Source of the DNA: Tretioscincus oriximinensis
Taxonomy: Eukaryota > Chordata > Lepidosauria > Squamata > Gymnophthalmidae
NCBI GenBank assembly: GCA_022410635.1
Contig: JAJVDF010000594.1
Location: forward strand, 575,786-639,785
Reading direction: 5' to 3'
DNA: 64,000 nt
Each line of letters opens with the position of its first letter. Positions within the stretch are counted from its first letter, which is position 1. Below are positions 1 through 12,425 of the stretch, piece after piece. The notes beneath the pieces were generated by a model that ran no database searches, was not told where the DNA came from, and saw only the letters and a program-made list of their open reading frames with translations. Both the position numbers and the translations under genes were made by a program.

Positions 1-238
1 AGAAGTTGCTCAGACTGGAGCTGAGGATCGATTTCCGCTGGCGCAGGAGGTGGATTAGCCTCCATGGCCTAGGGCGCGGCGCGGTATGTTATAGTTGCTG
101 GGCGTGCCTCTGGCCTATCAGTAAGGCCTTTATGGGCTTGCAAGGTCTTGGTGCGCCTCCGCCCTCCAGCGCGCCGAGGCTTGGCGGCCCTCCCGCCCTT
201 GGCTGTGTAGGTCCCACTGCGCAGGCCCCAACCGCCTA

Positions 239-249
239 GCGCATGCGCA
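239..249. promoter_or_regulatory. NRF1-like binding site
   Basis: The sequence GCGCATGCGCA matches the known palindromic NRF1 consensus. It sits at the left shoulder of the CpG-rich block, a usual place for such sites in housekeeping-type promoters. No binding data are available. Confidence 0.45.
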
Positions 250-290
250 GGAGCTCCGCGGGAACACTTATTTTCCCGCCCACAACTCCT

Positions 291-1098
291 GCTCGGGCTC
301 CGTCCCGGAGCTAGGCCTGGCCTCCTGGGATGTACCAGCCCGCTTGGTGAACCCAGGGAGATATTGGAAAATACCTGGGTCACCGGATCCTCCACAAGGC
401 AGGCAGGGCTGTCCGCGGGTGAGGACGCCGGGGCTGGCGACGTTTCTTCCTCTACGGCTCTCCGCTCCGCGACTGGAGGAGCAGGGCCGGAGGACAGATA
501 GCTGGAAGCTCCACCGCATACGGCGGCGTCCAGGGCCGGCGACGGTATTCTCTCTACGGCTCTCCGCTCCGCGACTAGCGAAGCGGGGCCGGAGGACAGG
601 CGGCTGGAAGTTTTGCTGTGGCTGGTGGCGTCCCTGATGGAATGGGTTCGGGTCTGCAGCCACAGGGACTCTTGCCTGCTCGGGCTCCTTCCCGGAGCTA
701 GGCCCGGCCTCCTGGGATGTACCAGCCCGCTCGGTGAACCCAGGGAGATATTGGAAAATACCTGGGTCACCGGATCCTCCGCGAGTCAGGCGGGGCTGTC
801 TGCTGGTGAGGGCGCCGGGGCCGGCGATGTTTCTTCCTCTACAGCTCTCCGCTCCGCGACTGGAGGAGTGGGGCCGGAGGAGATAGCTGGAAGCTCCGCC
901 GCAGATGGCGGCGTCCGGGGCCGGCGACGGTATTCTCTCTACGGCTCTCCGCTCCGCGACTAGTGAAGCGGGGCTGGAGGACAGATAGCTAGAGGCTCCG
1001 CCGTAGAAGGAGGCATCCGTGGCCGACGGTGGTATTCTCTCTACGGCTCTCTGCCCGCGACTGGCGGAGCGGGGCCGGAGACCTGGGGGCTGGAAGCT
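291..1098. repeat. Tandem duplication in CpG-rich block (units 291-677 and 678-1098)
   Basis: The segment starting GCTCGGGCTCC at 291 recurs at 678, an offset of 387 bp, and the two copies are nearly identical over their first 100 bases. Inside each unit a shorter motif (TATTCTCTCTACGGCTCT, near 546, 930 and 1032) recurs, and the second unit carries one extra sub-unit. The structure resembles a GC-rich minisatellite or 5'-UTR monomers of a retroelement; no family was recognised. Confidence 0.75.
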
Positions 1099-1200
1099 TG
1101 CTGCGGCCGGCGATGCCCCTAACGGGAAAATGGGCCCAGGCCCGCAGTCCCAGGGACGCTGATGACGAAGGTAGGGCGGATGTAATTCCCACGGGCTCCT

Positions 1201-1609
1201 AGGCTCCGGGGGGAGAGCCCTCAGCCTCCAAACTTCCTGATGCTGGGCGACTGGACCAGTGAGGAAGGGTCACCACGTGGTGAATGTCTTTGTCCAAAAA
1301 TCCAAGCGAAAACATTCAAAGGTAAAATTCCAAACTGAAGCAGTTTCCCACACTTTCCTGCAAGAAAAACGACAGAAAGAACTGGGCCTCCCTATTGTGG
1401 GCGGGGTGATATACCCCAGGGAGATACCATTCTGTCGCTTTCCTGCAGGGGGTTCGATGGAATAACCCATGGTAGAGCCGGCATCTCTTCCCGGTTCCAT
1501 CTTCCGTGAACTTTAAAGAATAACAGCTCACGATTGGGTATGGATAAAAAAGCGGGGCATGTTCTTCCGTATAGAGAATTGGTCTTTTAAAAAAATACTC
1601 CGAAAGACA
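1201..1609. other. Transition from CpG-rich to AT-rich sequence, no feature recognised
   Basis: GC content falls across this stretch. A 68-codon open frame at 1259-1465 on the plus strand has no recognised domain, and a GT follows AAAG near 1320, so an untranslated first exon cannot be excluded. Nothing firm is visible. Confidence 0.3.
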
Positions 1610-1897
1610 TGAATGGCTCAGTTACTAAGGAGAGATGAGAGATGGGGTTTTGAAGCACTCTGTCGGACATGGGAAGGGGTGAGCACCTTCTAGCCTGTAG
1701 CTCTAGCCAACCAAGCTATTCGAAAGCAAGAACTGCAAGAAATTGCAGCTGACTGCAAGTAGATAAATGGAAACCAATACAGCCTGGTGGGGAAGATAGA
1801 ATGCAAGCCTTCGGGTTAAAAATACCCTTGTAAGCCACTTTGGAGTCCCTTCTGGTGAGAAAAGCGGGATATAAAAACCTAGTTCTTCTTCTTCTTA
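1610..1897 (+). mobile_element. tRNA-derived SINE, TTC-tailed family (copy 1)
   Basis: The 5' part starts with the box A-like motif ATGGCTCAGTT and a degenerate box B. The body has CTAGCCTGTAGCTCTAGCC and CCTGGTGGGGAAGATAGAAT. The 3' end reads AGAAAAGCGGGATATAAAAA followed by (TTC)n. The same full layout recurs in this window at 2251, 10663, 18273, 24843, 27632 and 45044. The 3' end resembles LINE-derived tails of squamate SINEs; the exact family was not determined. Confidence 0.8.
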
Positions 1898-2250
1898 ATA
1901 CCTATAAAAGCATTTGTGATTAAAGCTTTGAGGTCACCTCTAGTAGCCTGCACATATTTGGCCTGCACATCTCTATTACTTGAGTAAGAAAGCAATCAGG
2001 CATGTACTGCATCTGTAAAATTAATGATATGGTCAGCAAGGACTGCACTTAATGGGGATATACCTGGGTTAACGGAATTCTTCACATTGTTGATCTTTTA
2101 TCAGATAGACTTTATCTTTTTTTTAAAAAACGCTTGCAACATATTAAAATATGTATAATTTTGTTTCTTTGCATTTCAGTATGTATGCTCAATATGTAAT
2201 ATTTTCTATGCCTTAAAACATAGTCATGAAAATATTCAATTCTACACACA
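1898..2250. other. Intron sequence, no feature recognised
   Basis: AT-rich sequence between two SINE copies. No exon, RNA gene or repeat was recognised. Confidence 0.5.
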
Positions 2251-2560
2251 GGCACGGATAGCTCAGTTGCTTAGGAATTCGTCTCTCGCCTGGGAGATGG
2301 GGTTTCGAGGCCCTGGGTGGGACGTGGGGAAGGGGTGAGCACCTTCCACTAGCCTGTAGCTCTAACCAACCCAGCTATTCGAAAGCATGAATTGCAAGAA
2401 ATTGCAACTGACTGCAAGTAGATACATGGGAACCACCATAGCCTGGTGGGGAAGATAGAATGTGAGCCTTCGGGCAAAATATATCCTTGTAAGCCGCTTT
2501 GAGTCCCTTTGAAAGGTGAGAAAAGCGGGGTATAAGAACCAAGTTCTTCTTCTTCTTCTA
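2251..2560 (+). mobile_element. tRNA-derived SINE, TTC-tailed family (copy 2)
   Basis: This is one of the best-preserved copies. It has box A-like ATAGCTCAGTTGC, box B-like GGTTTCGAGGCCC, the internal GTAGCTCTAACC segment, the AAGCCGCTTTGAGTCCC segment, and the 3' end AAAAGCGGGGTATAAGAACC followed by (TTC)n. Confidence 0.85.
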
Positions 2561-2627
2561 CAAATCTTTAAAATGTCATTTGGGGGTCCTTTAAGATATG
2601 GTTTAAAATCACTGGTATTCCTAGAAC

Positions 2628-2800
2628 TAGAAGAAGAAGAACTTGATTTTACTTGTTCTTCAGGTGAACTTCTCATCTGGAGACTCAAAGTGGCTTATAA
2701 GCTATTTTTCGCCCAAAAGCTTACATTCTATCTTCCCCACCACATTGTGATGATTCCAATTTATCTAATTGCAATTTCTTACATATATCTGTGGCAAACT
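2628..2800 (-). mobile_element. tRNA-derived SINE, TTC-tailed family, 5'-truncated (copy 3)
   Basis: The (GAA)n start followed by the reverse complement of the SINE 3' half identifies it. The tRNA-like head is missing. It faces copy 2 about 70 bp away, making a divergent inverted SINE pair. Confidence 0.7.
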
Positions 2801-3630
2801 CTAACATTCTCCCAGGTTAGGCCACCCAAAAACCTGCAATAAAAGCATGATGGAAAATCCAATTCAGTGAATGTGATTTCTTATAGGCTGGATTGCTTAC
2901 CTTGGCTGTTGTTTCCTCATGGAACTGCTATTTTTCTAAAAGTACCCTGATGTAGGAAGTGCACAAAAACCACAATAGCAAAGGGAAGTTTCTTACATCT
3001 GAGTACTTTTGTTGCAAGAGAAATTATTGTTCTGCAAGGAAACCAAAGGGAAGAGCTGTGCTTGCCACAAGACTGCTTCCTTCTGCTTGTTAAGAGCCAT
3101 AAGAGGTGATTGTGAGATCTAAACAAGATCCTGCCATTTCCTTTCACCATCTTTGTTTTCAGCAATAATTTCATATTCAGTGAAATCAAGAGAACATAGA
3201 TAAGCTTATGCCCCTTGTGTAGGTAATGCCTGAACATGGCATAGTATAGGTTTGGTGCCATCAATTACTATAAACGCAAAAGCTTTGTTACTATGCTTTA
3301 AAGGGCATTAAAACTAGCACGCCTGCTTTGGAAGACTCATCTGTCTTCGTCACACACAGTAAACTCTTTCAACGTCAAAATAATGTTACGTTCCATTAAG
3401 AGGCTATTTTCTCAAATGCCATTTCATTTCAATCAGGCTCTGTGACAGATTGACTGAGGAGAAATGAATTCCATTTGCCAGGTATGGGATTGCTGTAAAC
3501 CACCCAGTATTTCATAGCACAACTGCATAAAACGAAAAGGTTTTTTGAAATAGGGAGGGCTGATTCCAACAGGATACAATATTACTTTTGAACTCGTTAT
3601 TCAAGTTGGGATATTCAACTCGTTATTGCA

Positions 3631-3683
3631 GGGGGTTGGACTCGATGACCCTGGATGTCCCTTCCAACTCTATGATTCTATGA
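3631..3683 (+). mobile_element. CR1 LINE 3' end
   Basis: The stretch GGGGGTTGGACTCGATGACC, the CTTCCAACTC segment and the terminal ATTCTATGA-type repeat form the standard CR1 3' end. Only about 50 bp remain. Confidence 0.85.
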
Positions 3684-4239
3684 CTTACTCTGCTGCTTGA
3701 ACATAAAAAAGACAGACAGGAAATAGTTTCCAAATCTTGGGCCTGCTTTTAAGAAGCTGCATTAAAGAATGTAAACATTCCGGGGGCGGGGAATGTGCAT
3801 TTTTGAGAATGCCAGTTGAAAGCCCACAAAAAGACAGACTTGGGAAGGAAAGGGGTGTCAGTAGTGGTGGATTGGGGGTACTTTGGGCACATGCGCCAAC
3901 TCCAAAGTTCTGAGTTCTGTCATTGGTCGGAAGCCTCAGCATGTTGGACTCATCGCACATTTTATTAATAGTAGAGGTATAAAAGCTAAACAGTTCAGTT
4001 CTGTTGTGGTAACTTTACTGGCTGCTAATTTATTTGAGTCAGAGGCAGGTGACACTGGCAGAGGCAGGAAACAGCATGATTTAAGGACAAAAGCAGTCCT
4101 GTTTACTTGCAAGTCAGAAAGAAAAGACAGAACAGCAGGAAATCATAACAATACCTTACTTTGGTTCATGTAATTTTTATTCCTACACTATTTGTGAGAA
4201 GGCTAGCAGGAATAATGGTGAAGCAGCAAGGTTCTCAGC

Positions 4240-4345
4240 CAAAGAGGCCTGAATGCGCACAGAGATGGTGCTTGGTGCACCTCAAGGGGGAGAGTATTCC
4301 ATAGCCTTAGGGCTGCTACAGAGAAAGCCCTATCTCAACTTCGAG
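4240..4345 (-). mobile_element. L2-like LINE fragment, ORF2 C-terminal part
   Basis: The segment with GGTGCACCTCAAGG and GAGAGTATTCCA matches the corresponding part of the L2-like fragment at 8337-8535, which also retains the 3' end. It is degenerate and does not code. Confidence 0.5.
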
Positions 4346-4513
4346 TTCCCTCCCTCTCTGCCATTGAGTAGATATTTACATTGTTCTATCACAACAATGA
4401 CATCAGTTGCACATGACAAGAAAAATAAAGATAAAAGTGGGATTGAAAATAAAAATCTTTGCATCCTGGGATAATTACAGTAGAAAACAGAATAGAGGGT
4501 CTTGAATGTTAAC

Positions 4514-4540
4514 TAGGCTGACCAGATGACCCCTTTTGGT
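4514..4540 (+). repeat. Isolated terminal repeat of the TA-flanked palindromic MITE
   Basis: TAGGCTGACCAGATGACCCC followed by TTTTGG is the terminal inverted repeat of the elements at 8130, 9084, 17839, 22869 and 34210. Only this tip is present, with no matching second end nearby. Confidence 0.6.
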
Positions 4541-5093
4541 TATTTCTTCTAAAACACAAAATTTTGATGTTGGCTTCTATATGTTTATTGCTGTGTGGCA
4601 CCTCCATATCTGCCCCTGTGGTTGGGTCAGACTCTTTCAGAGTGTTTGCGAAAGCTGCTCATGATCCGCTCTTTCAGAAAATGGAGATGGAGGCTTACAG
4701 CACATGGCATATCACAGAACAAAAAAAATGTTGCGATGATTCAAGGTCCAGCAGAACAACTAGGAATTTTGCATTGGTCCACAACATGGGAGATAAGCAT
4801 CCAAAATAGTGAAAGGTACAAAAAATAATAGCTAGCAGCATAAATCCACGTGGTATGGAAAACACCTACAGGACTGCTAGCAAAAAGCACTACACTCAAA
4901 GCATCTAAAGGTAAGCAGCCCAGTAATTAGTTACATCATTGTACACAAACGGCTGATACACACTGCCCAGCTGAAACAGCAGAAGACAAAAAAGATTCTT
5001 ACTGGAAGCACGTGCAGAACAAGGGCTGTCTCTAACGATATGAAGCAGCCACAACATTACCTTCAAGGTACTGTCCACTCCTTGGACTCTTAC

Positions 5094-5144
5094 CTTTTTG
5101 ACATCTCTGACCAGGTGATACAATGTGTTAGATGGTCCATGTCT
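5094..5144 (-). CDS. TRPM3: TRPM3 coding exon, 17 codons (sixth seen in transcript order)
   Basis: On the minus strand a pyrimidine tract ending in CAG at 5145-5146 precedes an exon that reads RHGPSNTLYHLVRDVKK, followed by the donor GTAAGAG. Both borders are phase 0, so this 51-nt exon could be skipped without changing frame. The peptide continues directly from the preceding exon's ...ELYNT and matches the TRPM1/TRPM3 sequence at this place. Its small size, phase and position recall the short alternatively spliced ICF segment reported for mammalian TRPM3. That link is inference from memory. The next downstream exon was not found between here and position 1. Confidence 0.93.
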
Positions 5145-7062
<1,918 letters not shown>

Positions 7063-7583
7063 CTAGAAAGAAATAACCTGATTAAATTTCTCTTGTGATC
7101 AAATGGATGAGGATATCCATGGGAAGGTCTGAGTTTACAGTTCTTTTGACACCCTTATTAATCATATTTCAGTGGGCTGAGAAAATAGTATATAGTAAAG
7201 GCAATGGCAAAAGCAGCAAGTTAAAAAAGGGAAAACAAGAAGAGAACAGACATAACTGGAGACAGGTAATTCCTCCACTGGGAGGCAATATGTGCCCAGT
7301 CCCAAAGGGAAACGGAAAGGGTACAGATGAAAAAAATACCTTGTCACCAGATTGACAATAGGAGACTGAAAAGTGTAAATTAAAAAAAATGAACGAAGTT
7401 GTCCACTACAATAGATTCATGCGTTCAACCAAGATCGAACTCATGCCCTGATGTAGGACAAACTGTACATAAGTCATGTTTGGCCAGACTCAGTAATGTG
7501 TTTAAGGGATCTGTTATACTACACTTACTACACATTACTGTACTACAGATGGATTAAATGAGGCTCTGGCTACAATAGCTTGG

Positions 7584-7686
7584 GTCTAGAAAACCCAGCA
7601 AGAGGGGTGTCTCATAGCACTTTAGAGACGAATACAAAAAAGGTAGGTAGCGTGAGCTTTCGCAGACAAGTTCTTCAGATGCTTGA
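7584..7686 (+). repeat. Single arm of the foldback repeat family (GAGACTAAC/GCTTTCGTAGAC)
   Basis: The motifs TAGCACTTTAGAGACGAAT, GAGCTTTCGCAGACAAGT and CTTCAGATGCTT align with one arm of the foldback elements at 15974, 33456 and 52652. No second arm is visible here. Confidence 0.6.
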
Positions 7687-7863
7687 AATGCTCTGATATG
7701 TAATGCTGCAGAGGCCAAACTAGATGGCAGCATTTCCTTTAAGAAAACTCAGGACAGGGTGAGGTGTCCTTTCAATAACAGCTGTGAGAAATTACTGGAA
7801 ATGCCTTTTGTACCTTCCCTCCCCATACACTGAATATTATGTAATTGCATGCATATACTGTAC

Positions 7864-7964
7864 CGGCCACTGTTGCCCATAGATAAATATCTGGCTTCGA
7901 GCGATATCCACTCTGTTCCAGGCTAAAGCTAGGCTCAGTTGGTCAGGAGCAGATGCATTTGCTC
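7864..7964 (-). CDS. TRPM3: TRPM3 coding exon, 33 codons (fourth seen)
   Basis: The acceptor TGTTTGTGCAG precedes GAGCAAATGC. The first two bases complete a glycine codon begun in the exon at 21351. The exon then reads [20 protein letters not shown] and ends [11 protein letters not shown], followed by the donor GTACAG. Length is 101 nt, entering in phase 1 and leaving in phase 0. The sequence matches the TRPM1/TRPM3 segment that joins the SLOG-like region to MHR3. It is only 0.8 kb from the next exon, with one repeat arm between them. Confidence 0.95.
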
Positions 7965-8094
7965 CTGCACAAACAGATAAGGGGATGGGGAGGGAAAGGT
8001 TCATTATTAAATACAATCAGTAGTAACAAAATACATTTTCCTGTGGTGGAAAGAAATAGAGTGAGTTTCATACCTTACTAATGTTGACACCTCT

Positions 8095-8535
8095 TGTTTA
8101 TTTATTTACATTTTTATACTGCCCTATACTAGGCTGATCAGATTACCCCTTTTGGGAGGGTGGGTTGAAAACCCATTTTGGGGGAGCCTCCCGTTTTTTC
8201 TGAGGGAAAAAAATGATTTTTTTGGGGAAAAAAAATCTATTTTTGAAAAGATTTTCCTCAGAAAAAAACTGGGAGGCAACCCAAAACTGGGTTTTCAACA
8301 CACACACCCCAAAAGGGGTCATCTGGTCAGCCTACATACCCGATGGTCTCAGGGCGGTTAATGATAAGAACACAATTAACACGTTGAAAACAGCCACATC
8401 TAAAAATAGGGAAGAGACAGCAGTTTTGTCAGCCAAGGGCCAGGCCAAAGAGGAGCATCTTCAAGCGTTTTCTGAAAGTGCACAGAAATGGTAATTGACG
8501 CACCTCAAGGAGGAGAGTATTCCAAAGCCTATCTA
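8095..8535 (-). mobile_element. L2-like LINE 3' fragment interrupted by a MITE
   Basis: On the minus strand the fragment has a remnant of the ORF2 C-terminus (near 8450-8530), a 3' end with CGCCCTGAGACC-type sequence and an (AAAT)n tail at 8095. The MITE at 8130-8334 splits the 3' end: GCCCTATAC lies left of it and ATACCCGATGGTCTCAGGG right of it, which rejoin to the usual end seen intact at 22425 or 46530. Confidence 0.7.
8130..8334. mobile_element. TA-flanked palindromic MITE, copy at 8.1 kb
   Basis: The ends TAGGCTGATCAGATTACCCC and GGGGTCATCTGGTCAGCCTA are inverted repeats. The complementarity continues inward through CCCATTTTGGGG, a CCTCCC segment and TTTTTTCTGAGG to an A/T-rich centre, so the element is one long palindrome of about 205 bp. 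ATAC occurs next to both ends (8126-8129 and 8336-8339) and may be a target duplication, although TA is the only flank shared by all copies. Confidence 0.8.
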
Positions 8536-8794
8536 CCTATAATCCAGTTATCTGTAATATGAAGAGGAGCCTCCTGCTTAAAAGACTCTCAGACAATAAT
8601 CTCTTGTTTTTGTGAACCCAAATTAGTGGTTCTTTGTGTTTTTAATCAGAAGGTCTGATTCACACTTGGCAGCAGCATAGTGAATATAAGGAATATGCGT
8701 AGTGAATAAGGGGCCTGCTGTAAGGGGTATAGTTACCTATAGGTATCCCCCCCGCAAGGTTTGGCTGTTACAGAGACACCCCCCCAGTGAGCTT

Positions 8795-9002
8795 AGGCCC
8801 TCCCTCCTGTCCTGGTTCTTTATATTACTTTTAAGGTCTTCAGGGCTGCACTGGGTCTCTGATGCTCTAATTACTGCACCAGGCACCAGTAATCAGTGAC
8901 CACTGTATGGCTTGTGGTGCAGTAATTATGGCAGAGACCCAGCCACGCACCGATGAAGAGCTTAAAAGAAGGTAATAAAACTGGGTGGGAGGAGGCCCTT
9001 GA
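8795..9002. repeat. Degenerate long inverted repeat
   Basis: The left arm, about 8795-8882, has CCCTCC, TTTTAAGGTCTTCAGGG, CTGGGTCTCTG and TAATTACTGCACCA. It matches the reverse complement of about 8914-9002 with substitutions and small gaps. The spacer is about 30 bp. This may be an old palindromic transposon; no family was recognised. Confidence 0.6.
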
Positions 9003-9083
9003 CAGGAGGGGACCCGTTTGTTAATATGCTGTTGGGCACCCAAGAGCCTGTCTTCACTAATGCCTGCTGTTCAGATGTCATTG

Positions 9084-9276
9084 TAGGCTGACCAGATGAC
9101 CCCTTTTTGGGGGGTTGAAAACCTGGTTTTGGTGAGCCTCCCAGTTTTTTCTGAGGAATTTTTTTTCAAAAAAAGATTTTTTTTCAAAATTGTTTTTTTT
9201 CCCTCATAAAAAATCAGGAGGCACCCCAAAATTGGGTTTTCAACCCCCCCCCCCAAGGTGTCATATGGTCAGCCTA
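9084..9276. mobile_element. TA-flanked palindromic MITE, copy at 9.1 kb
   Basis: It starts TAGGCTGACCAGATGACCCC and ends GGTGTCATATGGTCAGCCTA, with internal CTCCCAGTTTTTTCTGAGG and its inverted partner. It lies less than 1 kb from the copy at 8.1 kb. Confidence 0.8.
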
Positions 9277-9777
9277 CATTCCAGGTTAGCACACATTCTG
9301 GTAAAGATCAATGCCAAGTGCAAATCAGGGCTAAGCCTGGTCCAGAAATAAAGAACCATTATTAATATTATTATTAAGTTATCAAGTGCCCAGTGCAAAC
9401 AGCACGTAGTCAGAAGCAAATTAGAAACAGATAAAAGGCCTGTTTCTGTTGTTAAGAAGGCAAATATTTATTGTACTTAGTGTGTTGCACAACAGATTTG
9501 GCTGGGTGCAGGAGATGGTGAGGTTCCTTGGACTCTTGATTACATCCCTCTGATCTACAGTATATGTTGATTCCTGTTGACTGCAACTCTGTAGTTCATA
9601 AATTTCTAACTTCAGCATCTGACTATAGGAAACAAGGTAAGGCAAGGGGATAGAGTCCCTCTTCAGTTGAGCAATCAGCCTGTGTGAGAGGCAGCATTTG
9701 TCCCCTGGATGAGAGGCAGGAGGGAGCCAGCTTCCTTGATTGAGCAGTCTACGCTATATTTTGCCATAGAGTGTATG

Positions 9778-9868
9778 TAAGAACATAAGTGATGAATACT
9801 TCTGGATCAGGCCACAGCCAATTCTGTGTGCAGCATCCTATTTCACATAGTGGCCCATCAATTGCTTC
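9778..9868 (-). mobile_element. CR1-like LINE 3' end (ATGTTCTT subfamily)
   Basis: The reverse complement has the ...TTATGTTCTTA terminus preceded by a CCTGATCCAG-type segment. About 90 bp remain, directly abutting a SINE fragment. Confidence 0.6.
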
Positions 9869-10008
9869 TGAGCATCTTATTTATTTGTACTTAAATCCCA
9901 CCCTATTCCCAAAAGTCTCAGGGCGGCCAACCACAGGTGACACACATAGCTTTCTGGTGCTTTCTTCACAACAAACACCCTGTGAAGTAGGTGTGGCTGA
10001 GAGAGTAT
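9869..10008 (-). mobile_element. tRNA-derived SINE with L2-like tail (TTTATTTA family), fragment
   Basis: The reverse complement has the CTCTCAGCC, CACAGGGTGTTTGTTGTG and GGTTGGCCGCCCTGAGAC segments and an (AAAT)n end. Better copies are at 19432 and 22387. Confidence 0.7.
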
Positions 10009-10662
10009 CAGTGTGGTATGAGAACCTCGTGGGGTGGCAGCCTTTGCCTAATGTTTCTAGATCTTTCTTGAAACTTTCAAGGTTACAATTATCAGCCGCT
10101 TCTCTTGTCAGGGAAGAAGACATACATTAATATCTGTTTTATATGCTTTGATGCCTTTTATCTTTTTGTTAGTATAAGCAGAACATTCAGATGAAGGGTG
10201 ACCTTTAAATACTCTAAATAAACTAAATGAATACATGTCCTTTTATTCCATTAAAAGAAAAAAAGCCATGCTCTTATTCCTTTCATTTTTTTCAGTGTGT
10301 AGGACCTTAGCTAGATGAGATTTCTGTATAGCATTTGGGGAACAAAAGGCTTAGATTTCTTTTCCAGACATGGGGTCCTGCATAAGCTCAAGCTATCTGT
10401 AACCTCGACTGAAGTGAGAAGCAGGAATCTCTGTGATTGCTTTTTTTTAATCTGTGCAAACCCTTCCCACTCTCAGATATGTCCATGTAACTATCAGGCA
10501 TTGACTTCAACTCAGAGAAGTCAATGAGCAACAGAAAGGATCATTATATACCAATAATGAAGATTGGTTCTTATTTCAATCCTATTTCTAGCCATCATCG
10601 TGACTTTTCTTTCTCATTATCAGTGATTTTTTCCCCTTAAAATAATAATTGCTCTTTCAGTT

Positions 10663-10973
10663 AGAAGAAGAACTGGGTTCTTATACTCTGTTTTTCTCAC
10701 CTTTCAAAGGGACTCAAAGCGGCTTACAAGGGTTATTTCTGCCCGAAGGCTGACATTCAATCTTCCCCACCAGGATGTGGTGGTTCCCATGTGTCTACTT
10801 GCAGTCAGTTGCAATTTCTTGAAATTCTTGCTTTTGAATAGCTGGGTTGGCTAGAGCTACAGGCTAGTGGAAGGTGTTCTCCCCTCCCCACGTCCCACAC
10901 AGGGCTTCCAAACCCCATCTCCCAGGTGAGAGACGGATTCCTTAGCGACTGAGCCATTCGTGTTACATTAAAG
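10663..10973 (-). mobile_element. tRNA-derived SINE, TTC-tailed family (copy 4)
   Basis: Nearly full length on the minus strand, from the (GAA)n run at 10663 through GGACTCAAAGCGGCTTACAA to the inverted tRNA-like head ending AGCGACTGAGCCATTCGTG. Confidence 0.85.
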
Positions 10974-11271
10974 ATCTCTTCAATTTTTATTTGCAAGCAA
11001 AACAAAAATTTTAACTCATAGAAATTGGCTAAAACATGAATTTAGAAAGTATCAAGTGTATTTTCAAGTAACCTCTCATCAGTTTAATTAGTGTGCACAC
11101 AATATACATTGTGTTACATTGTTAACACTTATTTATTCTTCCTCAAATTCCAAAACTACAGAAAGTTTTAGTATTCCTAAAGAAAGGAAAATATGGAAAT
11201 GTATAAAAGTTACTTAAGGTTAACGAGGACTCATAAAGTAAAATTAAATGAAAAATGATAAGTATTGATAT

Positions 11272-11330
11272 AGAATCATAGAATCATAGAGTTGGAAGGA
11301 AACTCCAGGATCATCGGGTCCAACCCCCTA
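11272..11330 (-). mobile_element. CR1 LINE 3' end
   Basis: AGAATCATAGAATCATAGAG followed by TTGGAAGGAAACTCC is the reverse complement of a CR1 3' end with its octamer-type repeats. Confidence 0.85.
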
Positions 11331-11810
11331 TATATGTGCAGTGTATATATGTACTGATATACACGCAGTATCAGTCACACTGCTTTTCGCATTCTTATTT
11401 CAGATTATATTCCAAATAAACACTTGCCATATGCAGCTCAATACTGCTCACTACAGCAGGCCCCATTTAAGACCCAGTGCAGAAAGGATCTATGAAGGAA
11501 TTTTATGCTCTATGCCACGTCAGAACCAAGCCATATGGCCAGTGATCAAGACTGAGAATTGGCTATCAACCAATAACATTTAAGTCAATTTTTCATTGGC
11601 ACACCAAACACACTCTAAGAGCTTTCATTCCACAAGGGAAAGTAGACCACATGAACAAGCAAAGTAGAGACTTCTAGGCCATGTTCCAGCATCCAGAGTA
11701 TAAATCAGTTGGCAAAGAAGTTCAAGTTCCAGTCATCTGTACCTTACTGAGTGTTTTTGCGATCGGCCCTTGATTCATTTGTCAAATAAACTAAAGCTTC
11801 TTCCCTTGTG

Positions 11811-11838
11811 TCACTCACTCACTCACTCACTCACTCAC
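11811..11838. repeat. (TCAC)n microsatellite
   Basis: Seven consecutive TCAC units in unique intron sequence. Confidence 0.9.
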
Positions 11839-12142
11839 AGGAGTGCTGCAGCCATCATGTTGTACACTTCTTGAGTGACTGACAGCAAGGCAGGAGTGGA
11901 GACTTTGGTTCATTTGCTGAGGAACCTGTCACCTTAAGTGGATACTGAAGCCACACTAGTGGGATCCATCTCCCTCCACCAACACTTCAGATGAACCCGA
12001 GCCCACATTTATGGGCTTTTCCACTAGTTCTGATACAAATGGAGCCTGGATTTTTCAGTCTTCACAATTCCTTTCCTCAGCCCCAGTCCGGATACTCTGA
12101 AATATTTTCCTCTCTATCCTTTCCTATGTTCTCTGCCAAGCT

Positions 12143-12425
12143 AACAGCTTGGATAGTTTTAAGACAGGACTAGACAGGTTTATGAACACCAAAGGTATAA
12201 ATGGATACTAGGATGGATGTCTGGATGTTGCCTCTGGGATGGAGCAACAGGCAGGACTCCTGAAATACCATTTGCAGGGAGTCATGAACAGGTGCATATT
12301 TTGCTTTCCTCTGTTCGGACTGCCCAGGTGCATCTGGTAGGCCTCTGTGTGACACAGAGTGCTGGACTTGATGGGCCCTGGCCAGATCCAGTATGGCTCT
12401 TCTTATGTTCTTATGTTCTTATGTG
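12143..12425 (+). mobile_element. CR1-like LINE 3' fragment (ATGTTCTT subfamily)
   Basis: The fragment begins at the end of the ORF2-derived segment (AGCTTGGATAGTTTTAAGAC). It continues through GATGGATGTCTGGATG and CATTTGCAGGGAGTCATGAA and ends with repeated TTATGTTC units. The same 3' end is found at 31364, 33574, 37140 and, inverted, at 18885 and 43467. Confidence 0.85.

Larger units (their letters stand above)
1..1200. promoter_or_regulatory. CpG-rich block, candidate CpG-island promoter
   Basis: The first 1.2 kb is very rich in G, C and CpG, unlike the AT-rich rest of the window. It has an NRF1-like palindrome at 239-249, a second GCGCA-type half site near 217-224, and a duplicated segment at 291-1098. 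It lies in sequence 3' of the last TRPM3 exon seen. It could be an internal or antisense promoter, the 5' end of an unseen neighbouring transcript, or a CpG-rich repeat. The long open frames here overlap on both strands, show no recognisable domain and are best explained by lack of AT-rich stop codons. Function is inference. Confidence 0.5.

Noticed and set aside
69..770. 233-codon open frame, minus strand, in the CpG-rich block
   Set aside because: It spans the two tandem units, overlaps open frames on the other strand, repeats its own sequence, and has no domain. GC-rich DNA has few stops by chance.
2251..2310. tRNA gene suggested by box A and box B motifs
   Set aside because: The tRNA-like part continues into a SINE body and tail seen in several copies; no full cloverleaf is present.
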